Shown piece after piece: positions 46,978-56,205 of a stretch of 64,000 bases of DNA. The DNA lies in the IMG/VR virus record IMGVR_UViG_3300025666_000003, positions 36,108 to 100,107 of that record. One strand, 5' to 3'. The translations under genes were made by a program, and so were the position numbers. The notes under the pieces are model-generated. The model was not told the DNA's origin. It made no database searches and was given only the letters and a program-made list of their open reading frames with translations. The first letter of the stretch is position 1. Every line of letters begins with the position of its first letter. The stretch is from a virus.

Positions 46978-48501
46978 TTAGTCTCCAGGTATTGCTGTTG
47001 TTGGTATACACACAGACAAACATGACACTGTCTCTAATTGTACACATTCATTACAGTTAGATAACCAACCATTAACAAATGCTTCAAATTCAGTATTAGT
47101 AGATCCCGCAGGAACAATAATATCTAACATGTACTGATCATTATCAAATGTACCTGTTGGGTTATTAAAACGTGGAACACTATGTAAGATACAGTATCTA
47201 TCATAAGTTGCAGTTCTATCAATAATATTTAAGATATCATTTCCTTGAGTAATCTCACGGATTCTAAGATCAGTATGGAAGAATGATTGACGGTAAGACT
47301 CTGACATAATAACGTCACGTGCTACTGTTTCACCAAATCCTTGACCTTGTGAACCAAGACACTCATCAACTACACAACATCCTGCAAATGTACAAGGATC
47401 TCCATTTAAATCAACTTCAGAAGCATAAAGTCTTAAAGGCTCTTTCTCGTAGAAATCACTTGTTTGGAATGTACAATCACCAAATTTAGTATCAATGTAT
47501 GCTCCATTAAGGATTAAACCTGCACAAGCATCTGTAATATATCCAGGAGATACATAGTTATCCCAAGTATCAGCACCTTGTGTTACTAAGAAAGCTGCGT
47601 CAGTTCCTGGTTTGTACCATAAAACTCCAGTTTGATCAACCACTACTGGAAGAACAAAGTTAGACATGATAGCATCATCAACAATACCTTCAGCCCATTT
47701 AATCATTACAAGTGTTCCATCTGTAAGAACCGGAGTAACTGTACCATCTGCACAACACCCTGTGTATGCATCAAGAGTTTTGTATGCTTGATGATTCAAT
47801 GTACGTAATGTAGGAGAACCTTTAACATCTAAACGTAAATTATATGTTTCATCACATAAGAATTCACAACAGCAATCAGTACCACCTGCAGCAGCTGAAA
47901 CTGTAAGAATATCTACAGTTGCATCAGCATTACCACCTACTAATGTAACTACATCAGGAGTACTAGTATATCCAATACCTGGATTAATTATACTAGTAAT
48001 TGTTGGTACACCAGCAGCTACAGTAGCTCCTAAGATCATACCTGAACCTAAACCACCAGTAACAGCAAATGCTACTTCAGTTACAGAGTTAGTATAACCA
48101 GTTCCATTTGCGTTGTCAGTGTATGTAAGAACACCACCACCTAAGTTAAAAGAAGTACCTCCAATATTTAAGATAGCTCTAGTAGGATTACACGCTTCTA
48201 CTTTATAAAATTGATTTACGTATTTAGGGTTAATCATCTTTGATTTGTTACTCTCTTGGTAACCCCCGTGAAAAGGACCTTGTTTATCATTTTGATAAAG
48301 TGTTCCTGCAGCTAAAATAAGGTTACAACAATTTGTTGGTGGAGTTGCTGTATCTTGTATCTCCCATGTTGTTGGATTTACAAACGCAAACTCACCAGTT
48401 GCAAGTATATTACTTGCTGTACCTAACATTCCTTCTGCTTTGTCAGTAAAGCCTGTAGTTCCTACAAAACATTTACTAAACGCATGATTAAAATATGCCA
48501 T
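46978..48501 (-). CDS. Probable auxiliary capsid/major structural protein, 507 aa
   Basis: Soluble, Gly/Thr/Asn-rich beta protein without signal peptide. Residues about 122-207 form an inserted Gly-rich domain of the type GTGYTNSVTEVAFAVTGG, then NPGIGYTSTPDVVTL, a pattern widely seen as an accessory beta-domain in phage structural proteins. A cluster CCCEFLC (210-216) follows. The C-terminal half (ESYRQSFFHTDLRIREITQG) is more typical of a core virion fold. It is third after the capsid gene and ends at a strong terminator, which suggests high expression. Identity as auxiliary capsid protein is inferred from position and size. Confidence 0.55.
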   Translation of the reverse strand: MAYFNHAFSKCFVGTTGFTDKAEGMLGTASNILATGEFAFVNPTTWEIQDTATPPTNCCNLILAAGTLYQNDKQGPFHGGYQESNKSKMINPKYVNQFYKVEACNPTRAILNIGGTSFNLGGGVLTYTDNANGTGYTNSVTEVAFAVTGGLGSGMILGATVAAGVPTITSIINPGIGYTSTPDVVTLVGGNADATVDILTVSAAAGGTDCCCEFLCDETYNLRLDVKGSPTLRTLNHQAYKTLDAYTGCCADGTVTPVLTDGTLVMIKWAEGIVDDAIMSNFVLPVVVDQTGVLWYKPGTDAAFLVTQGADTWDNYVSPGYITDACAGLILNGAYIDTKFGDCTFQTSDFYEKEPLRLYASEVDLNGDPCTFAGCCVVDECLGSQGQGFGETVARDVIMSESYRQSFFHTDLRIREITQGNDILNIIDRTATYDRYCILHSVPRFNNPTGTFDNDQYMLDIIVPAGSTNTEFEAFVNGWLSNCNECVQLETVSCLSVCIPTTAIPGD

Positions 48502-48549
48502 TTTTTTAAAAGTTTAATTTATATAAATAATTATAATATAATATAATGA

Positions 48550-48573
48550 ATATATTGTTACTAAACAACATAT
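48550..48573 (-). other. AT-rich hairpin in the 77-nt gap before the 507-aa gene
   Basis: The minus strand forms a 10-bp stem (one G-U) with a TAGT loop, ATATGTTGTT facing AACAATATAT. No T tract follows, so termination is doubtful. The site again contains TTTAGTAA. It may be an mRNA end or operator. The rest of the gap is A/T-rich leader. Confidence 0.4.
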
Positions 48574-48578
48574 TTTAT

Positions 48579-49277
48579 TTAATTATTTCTTTCTGCACCT
48601 TCACTACCTCTACTGAACTGACTACTTGATTCAATATCACCTGCTAGTATACTTGCAGCTTCATCAATAATTAGTTCTATAATATCATCTTTAAATTCAG
48701 ATAGAACCTCTATTGCTGAACGTTCTTGAGTATATGGGTCAACACAATTTTCTACTTGAATTTTAATAGGTTGTCTGTAATATATAAGAGAACCTTCAGC
48801 TATTGAAAATTTTGAGTCATGATAAATATTTACTTTATTACCACGTAATGTAGCAAATGTTTCGGCCCATTCAAAACTTGGTTGTTTTGATACATCTCTA
48901 AGTAATTGATTTAAGTTAGCTTCTTCTGCTAAGTATACATTCATTCTTCTACCTTCACAACAATCGTCACCTGCTTTTATATCTACACGTTTCCATTGTA
49001 GATAATCTTCTGGAATTTCACCAAATACGTGATCTGATTTATTATTAAGACTTAATGGAAATGTTTCAAGTAATACTTGAAGATCATCAATTCTTCGTGT
49101 AGATTGTTCATCACCTTCTTTAGTAAGATTAATACCATGAAGTTGTCTTCTTGGCCATTCTACTTGTGCTTTATTAAAAGCTTCAACAAACTGCCAACAT
49201 TCTATATTATCATAATCTTGACTATCTAATTTATTTAGACGTTGTTTAAGTTTTATAAATATAGTACTGTTTAACAT
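48579..49277 (-). CDS. Head completion/neck-type protein, 232 aa
   Basis: The helical N terminus (FIKLKQRLNKLDSQDYDN, then CWQFVEAFNKAQVEWPRRQL), a central beta segment (HVFGEIPEDYLQWKRVDI) and a long C-terminal helix rich in acidic residues (EFKDDIIELIIDEAASILAG) resemble the connector/ring proteins at 38288-39966. In crAss-like genomes such proteins lie after the capsid gene. It is flanked by a terminator on its 5' side and a hairpin gap on its 3' side. The exact ring cannot be named. Confidence 0.55.
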   Translation of the reverse strand: MLNSTIFIKLKQRLNKLDSQDYDNIECWQFVEAFNKAQVEWPRRQLHGINLTKEGDEQSTRRIDDLQVLLETFPLSLNNKSDHVFGEIPEDYLQWKRVDIKAGDDCCEGRRMNVYLAEEANLNQLLRDVSKQPSFEWAETFATLRGNKVNIYHDSKFSIAEGSLIYYRQPIKIQVENCVDPYTQERSAIEVLSEFKDDIIELIIDEAASILAGDIESSSQFSRGSEGAERNN

Positions 49278-49290
49278 TAGTAATAAATTT

Positions 49291-49322
49291 AAAAAAGTCA
49301 GGCAAGTTGCCTCACCTGACTT
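49291..49322 (-). terminator. Intrinsic terminator after the 335-aa head gene
   Basis: AAGTCAGG and CCTGACTT form an 8-bp GC-containing stem. The loop holds a second short stem (GGCAACTTGCC), and TTTT follows. It begins 20 nt after the stop at 49342. Confidence 0.85.
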
Positions 49323-49341
49323 AGATTTGTTCTTTTTTCTT

Positions 49342-50349
49342 TTAAGCGTTCCACAATTTCTCCACCTTAGTATTTAGATTTTGTAAAATATCCTCATGTA
49401 AAGGATTCTTCAAATATTCTATTACTTCAGATACATTTTTACCCATTAGAGATTGTGTTTCTGTATGATAAATATGTCCATCAGCTTTAGTAGCGATATA
49501 CTTATAATATACAGAATCTTTTACAATTGATCTAATTTTTAATGTCTCCATATCAAGTTTTGTTGCATCAAGGAATCCATTAGCTGCTCTTTCTTTATTT
49601 CCTTCTACACCTTCACCTGTAATGTGTCTATCCATATTATCATAGATAACATCATTTGGAGTGTTTCTTTTGTACTGTATACTTGTACCATCAACAACTT
49701 TTGCAATATACATTAATTTAGTACTATTCTTGTCAAAGAGTTTTTGCAATTCAGCAAGTGCTCTATTACGTAATTTCTTGTATTCTGTTTTAGCAGTTAC
49801 TGTCTGCTCTTCTTTATCTAAATAAAATTTAGGTGGAATTGCTTGAGTTCTTGCATCATCATAACTTTTTGATACAAATGCAAATCCTCCTGCATCAATT
49901 GCATGAAGTTTTATTCTGTCATAAGGATCTTTTGGATCTAAGAATACTGGTTCATTTCCACAACTAAGAACAATCTTGTTCCAAAATTCTTCATTGTCGG
50001 GTTTAAGTAATTTAACTTTATTCCAAAAATCTTTATCTTCAACATCAAGAACATTAGCAGCAAGCTCTTTTTCTAATTCTGCTACAGATTCTCTAATACT
50101 TTTGATTACTCCTTCTCTTTTTTCATCTGGAAGAAGTTTAACTTCAGGTGCAAATTCATTTAAACCTGTTAAATAACGCATAATACCATTATTTTCTAAA
50201 CATGCTAGTTGTTCATAATGTTTAACGCCATCATATAATGATAGTCCATAATTTTCAAGTCCCATATTTGATACTGAATTATCAAAGAATGGTCTGATAG
50301 CAATGGCTTTGCTTTTTGTTGCGAATCCTTCTACGTGTGTAAAACTCAT
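49342..50349 (-). CDS. Head-associated protein of unknown function, 335 aa
   Basis: First gene after the major capsid protein. The mixed alpha/beta sequence opens MSFTHVEGFATKSKAIAIRP and has an acidic helical middle (RESVAELEKELAANVLDVED) and a Lys-rich region around residue 190-215 (KTEYKKLRNRALAELQKLFD). It has no Cys cluster, unlike later genes, and no enzyme motif. Its 5' leader (ATTAAAACCAACAAA just before the ATG) is nearly identical to that of the scaffold-like gene, suggesting shared translation control. Intrinsic terminators lie on both sides, so it may form its own short transcript. Confidence 0.6.
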   Translation of the reverse strand: MSFTHVEGFATKSKAIAIRPFFDNSVSNMGLENYGLSLYDGVKHYEQLACLENNGIMRYLTGLNEFAPEVKLLPDEKREGVIKSIRESVAELEKELAANVLDVEDKDFWNKVKLLKPDNEEFWNKIVLSCGNEPVFLDPKDPYDRIKLHAIDAGGFAFVSKSYDDARTQAIPPKFYLDKEEQTVTAKTEYKKLRNRALAELQKLFDKNSTKLMYIAKVVDGTSIQYKRNTPNDVIYDNMDRHITGEGVEGNKERAANGFLDATKLDMETLKIRSIVKDSVYYKYIATKADGHIYHTETQSLMGKNVSEVIEYLKNPLHEDILQNLNTKVEKLWNA

Positions 50350-50371
50350 TTGTTTGTTGGTTTTAATTATT

Positions 50372-50402
50372 AAAAAAAGGGAGAGAGTATTAACTCTCTC
50401 CC
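50372..50402 (-). terminator. Strong intrinsic terminator after the major capsid gene
   Basis: GGGAGAGAGT and ACTCTCTCCC form a perfect 10-bp stem with a TAAT loop, followed by seven T. It starts 14 nt after the capsid stop codon. This is the best terminator in the window. Confidence 0.92.
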
Positions 50403-50415
50403 ATACTATATTAGA

Positions 50416-52032
50416 TTAAAATGATCCTCCAGTAATTGGATTTCTCATTACAATTTTCAATACTTTAGTTGGATCTTTCACCCAAATTGCAGGCATTGTT
50501 TGTGACATCATAACACGATAACCATTGAATTGACCAGAAGACTGGAATCCTTGAGTACGTCCCATGTAATCCATTGTACCATTCTGATACCACCACTTCA
50601 ATTGATTGTCCCATCCTAATTTCAACATGTAAATGTTGTCATTAACATTATCAGTGATATCAAAGATAATAAATGAGTAAGATGATAATGGGAAACCATC
50701 AATGATTGGGTTTTCAATATCATTAGTATGAACATTATCAAATGCTGGGTTCACAACAAATTTAACGTTAGCCAAGAATGGAATAACATAACTTGTATAA
50801 GCAAATCCAAAGTTTAAATCCATACTGTTTCCAGAGATAGCTCCAATATCAGAAGCTTGAATTACAAGACCTGAAGATACTGCTTCACGTTTGATAGCTT
50901 CGTTTACCATTCTCATTCCACCCATACCAGTTTGAACAACTAGTGAACGTTGTGGATCTGGACCAGTAAATTCAACTTTACCATTAAAGAAATTATAAAG
51001 TTCTCCACGGAATAAATCTAAGTTAAAGTTATTCTTATTGTATACTCTTTTGAAAGAGTTATCCAATTGCTTCCAAAGACCAACAGATAATCTAACATCA
51101 TCTGGACCATCTTGACGAACTCTACCACCATGACCCCACATTAAGTAAGTTTCAATGTCATTAGCAATTTTAGTCAAGTGAGCTGCTTCCATTTGAGTAA
51201 GGAAAGTACGAGATAAGTCACCATTGTCAAATGCTTTCTTAACTGCATCTTTACCCATGATCTTAACCATATCCTCTAAAGAAGATATTGATGGATCCAT
51301 TGATGTACCAAATGTTCTCCAAATCTCTGTTACAGGAACAGTACCATCAGCATTCATTGCTCCCTTAACCATAAGGTCAGCTTTAGAAGATACTGAATAG
51401 TGTACGTGAGCTTCTGCACCACCTACGTAGTTGTAGAATTCACGAAATCCTGTTTTAGTTGTGATATCAGAGAAACGTTCTCCATATTCACCTCTTGCAG
51501 AACCTTTTCTAAAAAGTTTTGTTCCATTTGACAAATACTTGTTGTCCAAGAATTTATAGTTGTCGTTGTTTACTAATTGAACAGTGTAGATAAAACCATC
51601 ACCTACAGGAAGAATATCTTCCGCAGTAATATAAAGTTCACATCCATTATACTTATCATAAGTAATAATGTCACCGTGTCCAAATTCTCTACAGTTAAGT
51701 TTGATTTTGAAAGTAGTACCTTCAACACCTTTTGCTTCATTTGCAGGTTCAATGTCTTCTAAAATGTAAGGAAGATCTTGTGATACAGGTGTTTGCCACT
51801 TGTATTCACCACGTGCATTATCTACTTCGATAATATTTTTTCCACCAAAGCTAGATAGCTGATAAAGAGGCATTTCTACTTTCTGTGCCATTGCCCAAAG
51901 GTCAACTGGCCCCATGTCCATAGGTTCTGCATCTTTCAGCATATTAACCAAGTGATAAGAATCCACATGAGAACTAGCATCATATGCTGTGTCTCTTAGG
52001 AATATACCATTATTTAATACTGGAGTCGCCAT
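50416..52032 (-). CDS. Major capsid protein, 538 aa
   Basis: Position (terminase, portal, scaffold-like, then this gene), size and sequence fit the crAss-like major capsid protein with HK97 fold. The N-terminal region (LRDTAYDASSHVDSYHLVNM) and the Gly/Asn/Phe-rich C-terminal half (GFAYTSYVIPFLANVKFVVN, then YRVMMSQTMPAIWVKDPTKV) are typical. The protein assembles the icosahedral shell. Expression is probably high. The gene has an A-rich 5' leader without a Shine-Dalgarno sequence, as usual for highly translated Bacteroidota-type genes, and a perfect terminator directly downstream. No protease gene is evident nearby. Confidence 0.93.
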   Translation of the reverse strand: MATPVLNNGIFLRDTAYDASSHVDSYHLVNMLKDAEPMDMGPVDLWAMAQKVEMPLYQLSSFGGKNIIEVDNARGEYKWQTPVSQDLPYILEDIEPANEAKGVEGTTFKIKLNCREFGHGDIITYDKYNGCELYITAEDILPVGDGFIYTVQLVNNDNYKFLDNKYLSNGTKLFRKGSARGEYGERFSDITTKTGFREFYNYVGGAEAHVHYSVSSKADLMVKGAMNADGTVPVTEIWRTFGTSMDPSISSLEDMVKIMGKDAVKKAFDNGDLSRTFLTQMEAAHLTKIANDIETYLMWGHGGRVRQDGPDDVRLSVGLWKQLDNSFKRVYNKNNFNLDLFRGELYNFFNGKVEFTGPDPQRSLVVQTGMGGMRMVNEAIKREAVSSGLVIQASDIGAISGNSMDLNFGFAYTSYVIPFLANVKFVVNPAFDNVHTNDIENPIIDGFPLSSYSFIIFDITDNVNDNIYMLKLGWDNQLKWWYQNGTMDYMGRTQGFQSSGQFNGYRVMMSQTMPAIWVKDPTKVLKIVMRNPITGGSF

Positions 52033-52067
52033 AATTGTTAATTGTTATTTATTGTTTATTTGTTTAC

Positions 52068-53339
52068 TTATCTTTTGAAAAAACCTCCTGGATCTCTCTG
52101 AAGTGTTTTTTTTGTTTTTCTTCTTGTTGGTTCTTCTTGTGGTGAGGAAGAAACATTTTTTCTTGCTTCTTCAGTTTTAAGTTGTCTAACAACTTTTTCT
52201 GTAGCTGCATTACCACCTTGTTCTTTAATTTTATTTTTGTATCCTTGAGGATCTTGTAATAACCAAAGTGCTTCAGCAATTAGATCATGTCTTGGTTCTA
52301 CAAATTGATACTTTTCTAAAAGATGACCAAGTAAATTAGTTGGTTTCCCAGATATAGAAGGGTAATTTGGTTGAACTAATCCTGAATATAACATACCTTG
52401 AGTTTTCTTATCAAGTTTAATATCTCCAAGTTGACCTACAGATAAAGTATCGTATACGTTATCCATATATTGTTTAGCAGCAGTTTCTTGTTGATGTTTT
52501 TTAGATTCTTGTTGAGCAAGTTTATTTGCTATAATAGACTCTTGCATCTTATCAAGCTTTGGTTTAAACTGTGAAGCTTTTGCATCTAACTTTCCAATAT
52601 CATCCCATTCAGATATCTGCTCTTCAATTTCCTCTGCTGTACCAAACTGAGTAGCATGTAGATATTGTCTTGCAATTTCTGGATGATGTGTTTCAATATC
52701 TAAACTTAAATCTACAATTTCACTTACTTGTGATAGTGTTTTAAATAATCCTTTTAGATCTTGCCCTCCATCTGCTACATACTTAGCAGCAATTTGAAGT
52801 TCATCAGGAAGTGAATTAAAAAACTCAGTTGGCATTGATGCGGCAACTTTATTTTCTCTTTCTTGAAAATTAGCTTCTAGTAATTCTCTAAAATCTTTTA
52901 CTGAATAGTCTTCTAACTCTTTCCCATCATCAAATGGAATAAGAGTCCCCGCTTCAATCATTTTAGTAGTAAGATCATATAAACCATCTTTATCAAGTTT
53001 TGGCCTACCTACATTACCACCATCTTCTTCCTCATTAATAAGTTTATCTAACTCATCCATCTCAACTTTAACTTCTTCAGCCTCTTCTTCTGTTTGAGGA
53101 GTTTCATCTGTTGTTTCACCTGTTAAGCTAGGTTTCTTATCATCAAGGAAATTTACATTTACTTTTTCCTTTGAGAATATATTTGGTTTTTTCTCTACAG
53201 GTAGAGGTTCTGAACCATCTTCCGGTAGCATAATACTATCTGCACCAGGTTGTCCAAACATTGCGTCTATATCAATATTTGCTTCTTGTACTGTTGTATT
53301 ATCAATAAGGTCTATCACTTCTTTTGTTTCTTGAGCCAT
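52068..53339 (-). CDS. Probable capsid scaffolding/assembly protein, 423 aa
   Basis: Between portal and capsid genes, the usual place for a scaffold. Residues 30-115 are acidic and Pro-rich, likely disordered. The middle is predicted helical (EFFNSLPDELQIAAKYVADG). Residues 230-300 form a charged, Gln-rich coiled coil (KLDKMQESIIANKLAQQESK), and the last 30 residues are basic (RRKTKKTLQRDPGGFFKR), which suits binding of an acidic capsid interior surface. No protease motif is evident. The 113-nt gap upstream holds no clear ORF, and the leader ATTAAAACCAACAAA precedes the ATG. Scaffold identity is inferred. Confidence 0.65.
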   Translation of the reverse strand: MAQETKEVIDLIDNTTVQEANIDIDAMFGQPGADSIMLPEDGSEPLPVEKKPNIFSKEKVNVNFLDDKKPSLTGETTDETPQTEEEAEEVKVEMDELDKLINEEEDGGNVGRPKLDKDGLYDLTTKMIEAGTLIPFDDGKELEDYSVKDFRELLEANFQERENKVAASMPTEFFNSLPDELQIAAKYVADGGQDLKGLFKTLSQVSEIVDLSLDIETHHPEIARQYLHATQFGTAEEIEEQISEWDDIGKLDAKASQFKPKLDKMQESIIANKLAQQESKKHQQETAAKQYMDNVYDTLSVGQLGDIKLDKKTQGMLYSGLVQPNYPSISGKPTNLLGHLLEKYQFVEPRHDLIAEALWLLQDPQGYKNKIKEQGGNAATEKVVRQLKTEEARKNVSSSPQEEPTRRKTKKTLQRDPGGFFKR

Positions 53340-53452
53340 TTTTGTTGGTTTTAATTGCTTAATATTAATATATGGAAATTTATAGAGATAAACTTCTAAA
53401 ATTTAAAATAACTGCATCTAAAGATGATGATTTTTTGCATTATATAGCTAAG

Positions 53453-56203
53453 TTACTTTTCTTTACTTTTAGAAGATTTGTTATCAAACCTATTTTTGTT
53501 TTCTCTAGCTATTTGTAAATCTGTATCTTTCATCTGAAGTTGAGCTTGAATTTTCTCTCTTTCAATTTGATTTTTGTTAGCATCACTAGTAATATTGTTT
53601 GATTCCTTTTCTCTTTGCAGTTGCATTTGATCTTGGTATTGTTCGCTCTGTTTCATTTGAGCCATGGAATCTTGAAAATCAGATTGTTGGTTTTCATTAA
53701 TATCCATTGTTGCTCCAAAGCCAGAAGCTCTAATTTCTGCAACCATAAGATCTCTTCTTCTATTTAACTCAGCCTCTGTTGATTCATGATCTAATTTAGC
53801 TTTCTCTTCTGCAGCTTGTGCTTGAATTTGTTGTTCTTGCATTTGCTGAGCTGATTGTTGTTCTTGTTGTTTCTGTTGTTGAATTTTTTCTTCTGAATCT
53901 TTAAGAACATGGTTAAGTTCAGATACAGAATCAGATTGCATAATCTTACCTAAGTCATAAATAGAAGCTCCTGTAGTATTATTATTTACTGCCAAATTCT
54001 TAAGTTGCTCTAATATAGATCTATGATTTGCAGTTGTGCTTGCAAATATATTTAAGTCTCTCATTAACAAATCAGTACCATTTATTTGAAAGTTAACCTT
54101 TTCATCTAAAGATGTTGTATAACTTAATCTTAACGAAGGTTTTGTAGAATTATAATATTGTGCTAAATCTGTACGCATTTGATGTACTCTAGGCATTAGA
54201 TAATCTGAATGTTGTATAAAAAACATTTCTGTTTGTGCATAAGATGCACTCACTGCTTGCTCAACACCCGTGGCTGTAGTTTGAGATAGTTGTTGTCCCA
54301 TTCTTTGTGGATTAACACCTATTACTTCATATGCTTGTTGTTTAAAATAATTAGCCAACTGTACTCGTCCCATTAATCTATTAGTTTGTTCTAAATCTAA
54401 TTTTTGGAAATGTTGGAAATTAAGTGGATTCTCTGTATTAGTTATTGAAGTATCTAATGGAAGAATTTGAAAATTCTTCATTGCTGTATATGCTTTAGCA
54501 TAATTACCTTTACCCCAGTCTTCACCAAGTGAATGTTTTGGTAATGTATTCTGATCAAGCATAATAATAGTACCTAGTTCATCAACTAAAATATCTGCAA
54601 TTTGATTATTTACAATGTTATATCCAATTTGATATGGTTTCATTAAATCAAGTAAAGCAGTTGATTTTGTATTTCTATCTGAAAATACAGCACCTTCTAC
54701 TGGAAGTTTACATCCATATAAAGAATTATCTCCTTTAAATTGAAACTTAAGTGGTCCTAATGTACTTCTATCTATACCAATATAAAGTGGCGTAAACCCA
54801 TCTGGATTATTCATGCCCCAATAACTAGGGATATTTGGTCCAATTTTTACACCACCCCAAACTTCGTTAGTCCATATCCAATCTATATGATCTCCAAATA
54901 TTAAATTGTCTTTACTTTTATTTTTAAAAAGTCTAGTATCATATATTGGATTATTAATTACTTTATAGTCCTCTGTTACAATTTCATTTGTAACTTCACC
55001 ATTATCATCTATCTTAGTTAGATGACCTAATTTTCTTTGTGATTTCCAATAACCTGTTGTTACTCTTACTAAGTAAGCTGTTCCTTCTGAATAATAGTCT
55101 TCACTTTCACTAAGTATTTGATTAACAACGTCTGCTCCTTCGTATACACTATTGGCCATCATTGATGTATATTGTCTATACGCTAATGAAGGCATGTTAG
55201 TATTTGATTCATGTGATTTTGTACCATCATAAAATGAACCATCATTCTGGTATCCTGATATTGAATATCCTGCCGCATTGATAGGATAGATAGCTTCTAA
55301 TGCAGCTAACTGATCTTCGTCCATCAAGTATCCATATTTATCAATAACATCGGCTACAGTAAGCATATCAGTTTTTCCAACCCAGTTAGATTGAGAAATA
55401 TATCTTGCATCAGGTGACTTATGATAAAAAGTAAGAGCTGGATTCCACAGTTCTACTTCATAATCATCTTCCATCATTCTCATATGCCAAAATTCTCTGT
55501 CAGCAATTAACATATCACGGAAAGCTCTTTCTTCAAGTTCATCCATGTTAAATCTTTCAATGTCTACTTTATGCTGATGACTTGCCCATTCTTCTACCAT
55601 AGATCTATAGTCTTTTTGAAAAAAAGATTCTATTTCTGGTAATGTTCTTATGTTTTCTGGTGCAAGTTGTTGCTGTGCTTCTTCAGATTCCGGATCTAAA
55701 CCTTGTTCAAGTAAAGATGCTACAATTTTCATTTCAGCTTCACCCATTAAAACTTCTTCAACCATAGATCTTTTTTGTTCCATCATCTCATTATAAGATG
55801 TGTCATCTACTGCACGGTATGTAAGTTTAGTGCTTCGTTTAGCAAACTCTGCTGTAAGTACATTAATAACATTTGGAATAATTGGATAGAACTTTAATTC
55901 TAATGCTGATGAATCTTCTTCTGTAAGTAATTCTACAAGTTCACGTTGCTCATGATCTGTTTCAACTATATAGTCTGATTTATCAATTAAACCTTTGGCC
56001 AACTTATAATTTTTCATTATACGTCTGGCATTTTTTTTAATTTGTTTTAATCCGTTCCATTCTAACCAATCAAGATTCCAAGCTGCCCATTGTTCATCTT
56101 TATCTTTTTTAGAAATAAACTGTAGAGGTTGTGTAACATTACCTAAACGATTATGTTTTTGTTTAGCCCCATTCTTTATTTGCATTGCATTTTGTACTTG
56201 CAT
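53453..56203 (-). CDS. Portal protein, 916 aa
   Basis: Directly follows TerL (2-nt gap) and precedes the scaffold and capsid genes. The N-terminal region (WNLDWLEWNGLKQIKKNARR, then IIPNVINVLTAEFAKRSTKL) and the central stretch around QLANYFKQQAYEVIGVNPQR are characteristic of crAss-like and P22/T7-type portals. The C-terminal 170 residues are a Gln-rich coiled coil with charged residues, which may form the barrel or enter the capsid. At 916 aa it is longer than the classic P22 portal but in line with large crAss-like portals. Twelve copies would form the vertex through which TerL packages DNA. Confidence 0.95.
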   Translation of the reverse strand: MQVQNAMQIKNGAKQKHNRLGNVTQPLQFISKKDKDEQWAAWNLDWLEWNGLKQIKKNARRIMKNYKLAKGLIDKSDYIVETDHEQRELVELLTEEDSSALELKFYPIIPNVINVLTAEFAKRSTKLTYRAVDDTSYNEMMEQKRSMVEEVLMGEAEMKIVASLLEQGLDPESEEAQQQLAPENIRTLPEIESFFQKDYRSMVEEWASHQHKVDIERFNMDELEERAFRDMLIADREFWHMRMMEDDYEVELWNPALTFYHKSPDARYISQSNWVGKTDMLTVADVIDKYGYLMDEDQLAALEAIYPINAAGYSISGYQNDGSFYDGTKSHESNTNMPSLAYRQYTSMMANSVYEGADVVNQILSESEDYYSEGTAYLVRVTTGYWKSQRKLGHLTKIDDNGEVTNEIVTEDYKVINNPIYDTRLFKNKSKDNLIFGDHIDWIWTNEVWGGVKIGPNIPSYWGMNNPDGFTPLYIGIDRSTLGPLKFQFKGDNSLYGCKLPVEGAVFSDRNTKSTALLDLMKPYQIGYNIVNNQIADILVDELGTIIMLDQNTLPKHSLGEDWGKGNYAKAYTAMKNFQILPLDTSITNTENPLNFQHFQKLDLEQTNRLMGRVQLANYFKQQAYEVIGVNPQRMGQQLSQTTATGVEQAVSASYAQTEMFFIQHSDYLMPRVHQMRTDLAQYYNSTKPSLRLSYTTSLDEKVNFQINGTDLLMRDLNIFASTTANHRSILEQLKNLAVNNNTTGASIYDLGKIMQSDSVSELNHVLKDSEEKIQQQKQQEQQSAQQMQEQQIQAQAAEEKAKLDHESTEAELNRRRDLMVAEIRASGFGATMDINENQQSDFQDSMAQMKQSEQYQDQMQLQREKESNNITSDANKNQIEREKIQAQLQMKDTDLQIARENKNRFDNKSSKSKEK

Positions 56204-56205
56204 CT

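Noticed and set aside
53372-53521. Plus-strand 49-codon frame in the 113-nt gap before the scaffold-like gene
   Set aside because: It runs antisense into the portal end, no other gene is on the plus strand and its composition is not distinctive.
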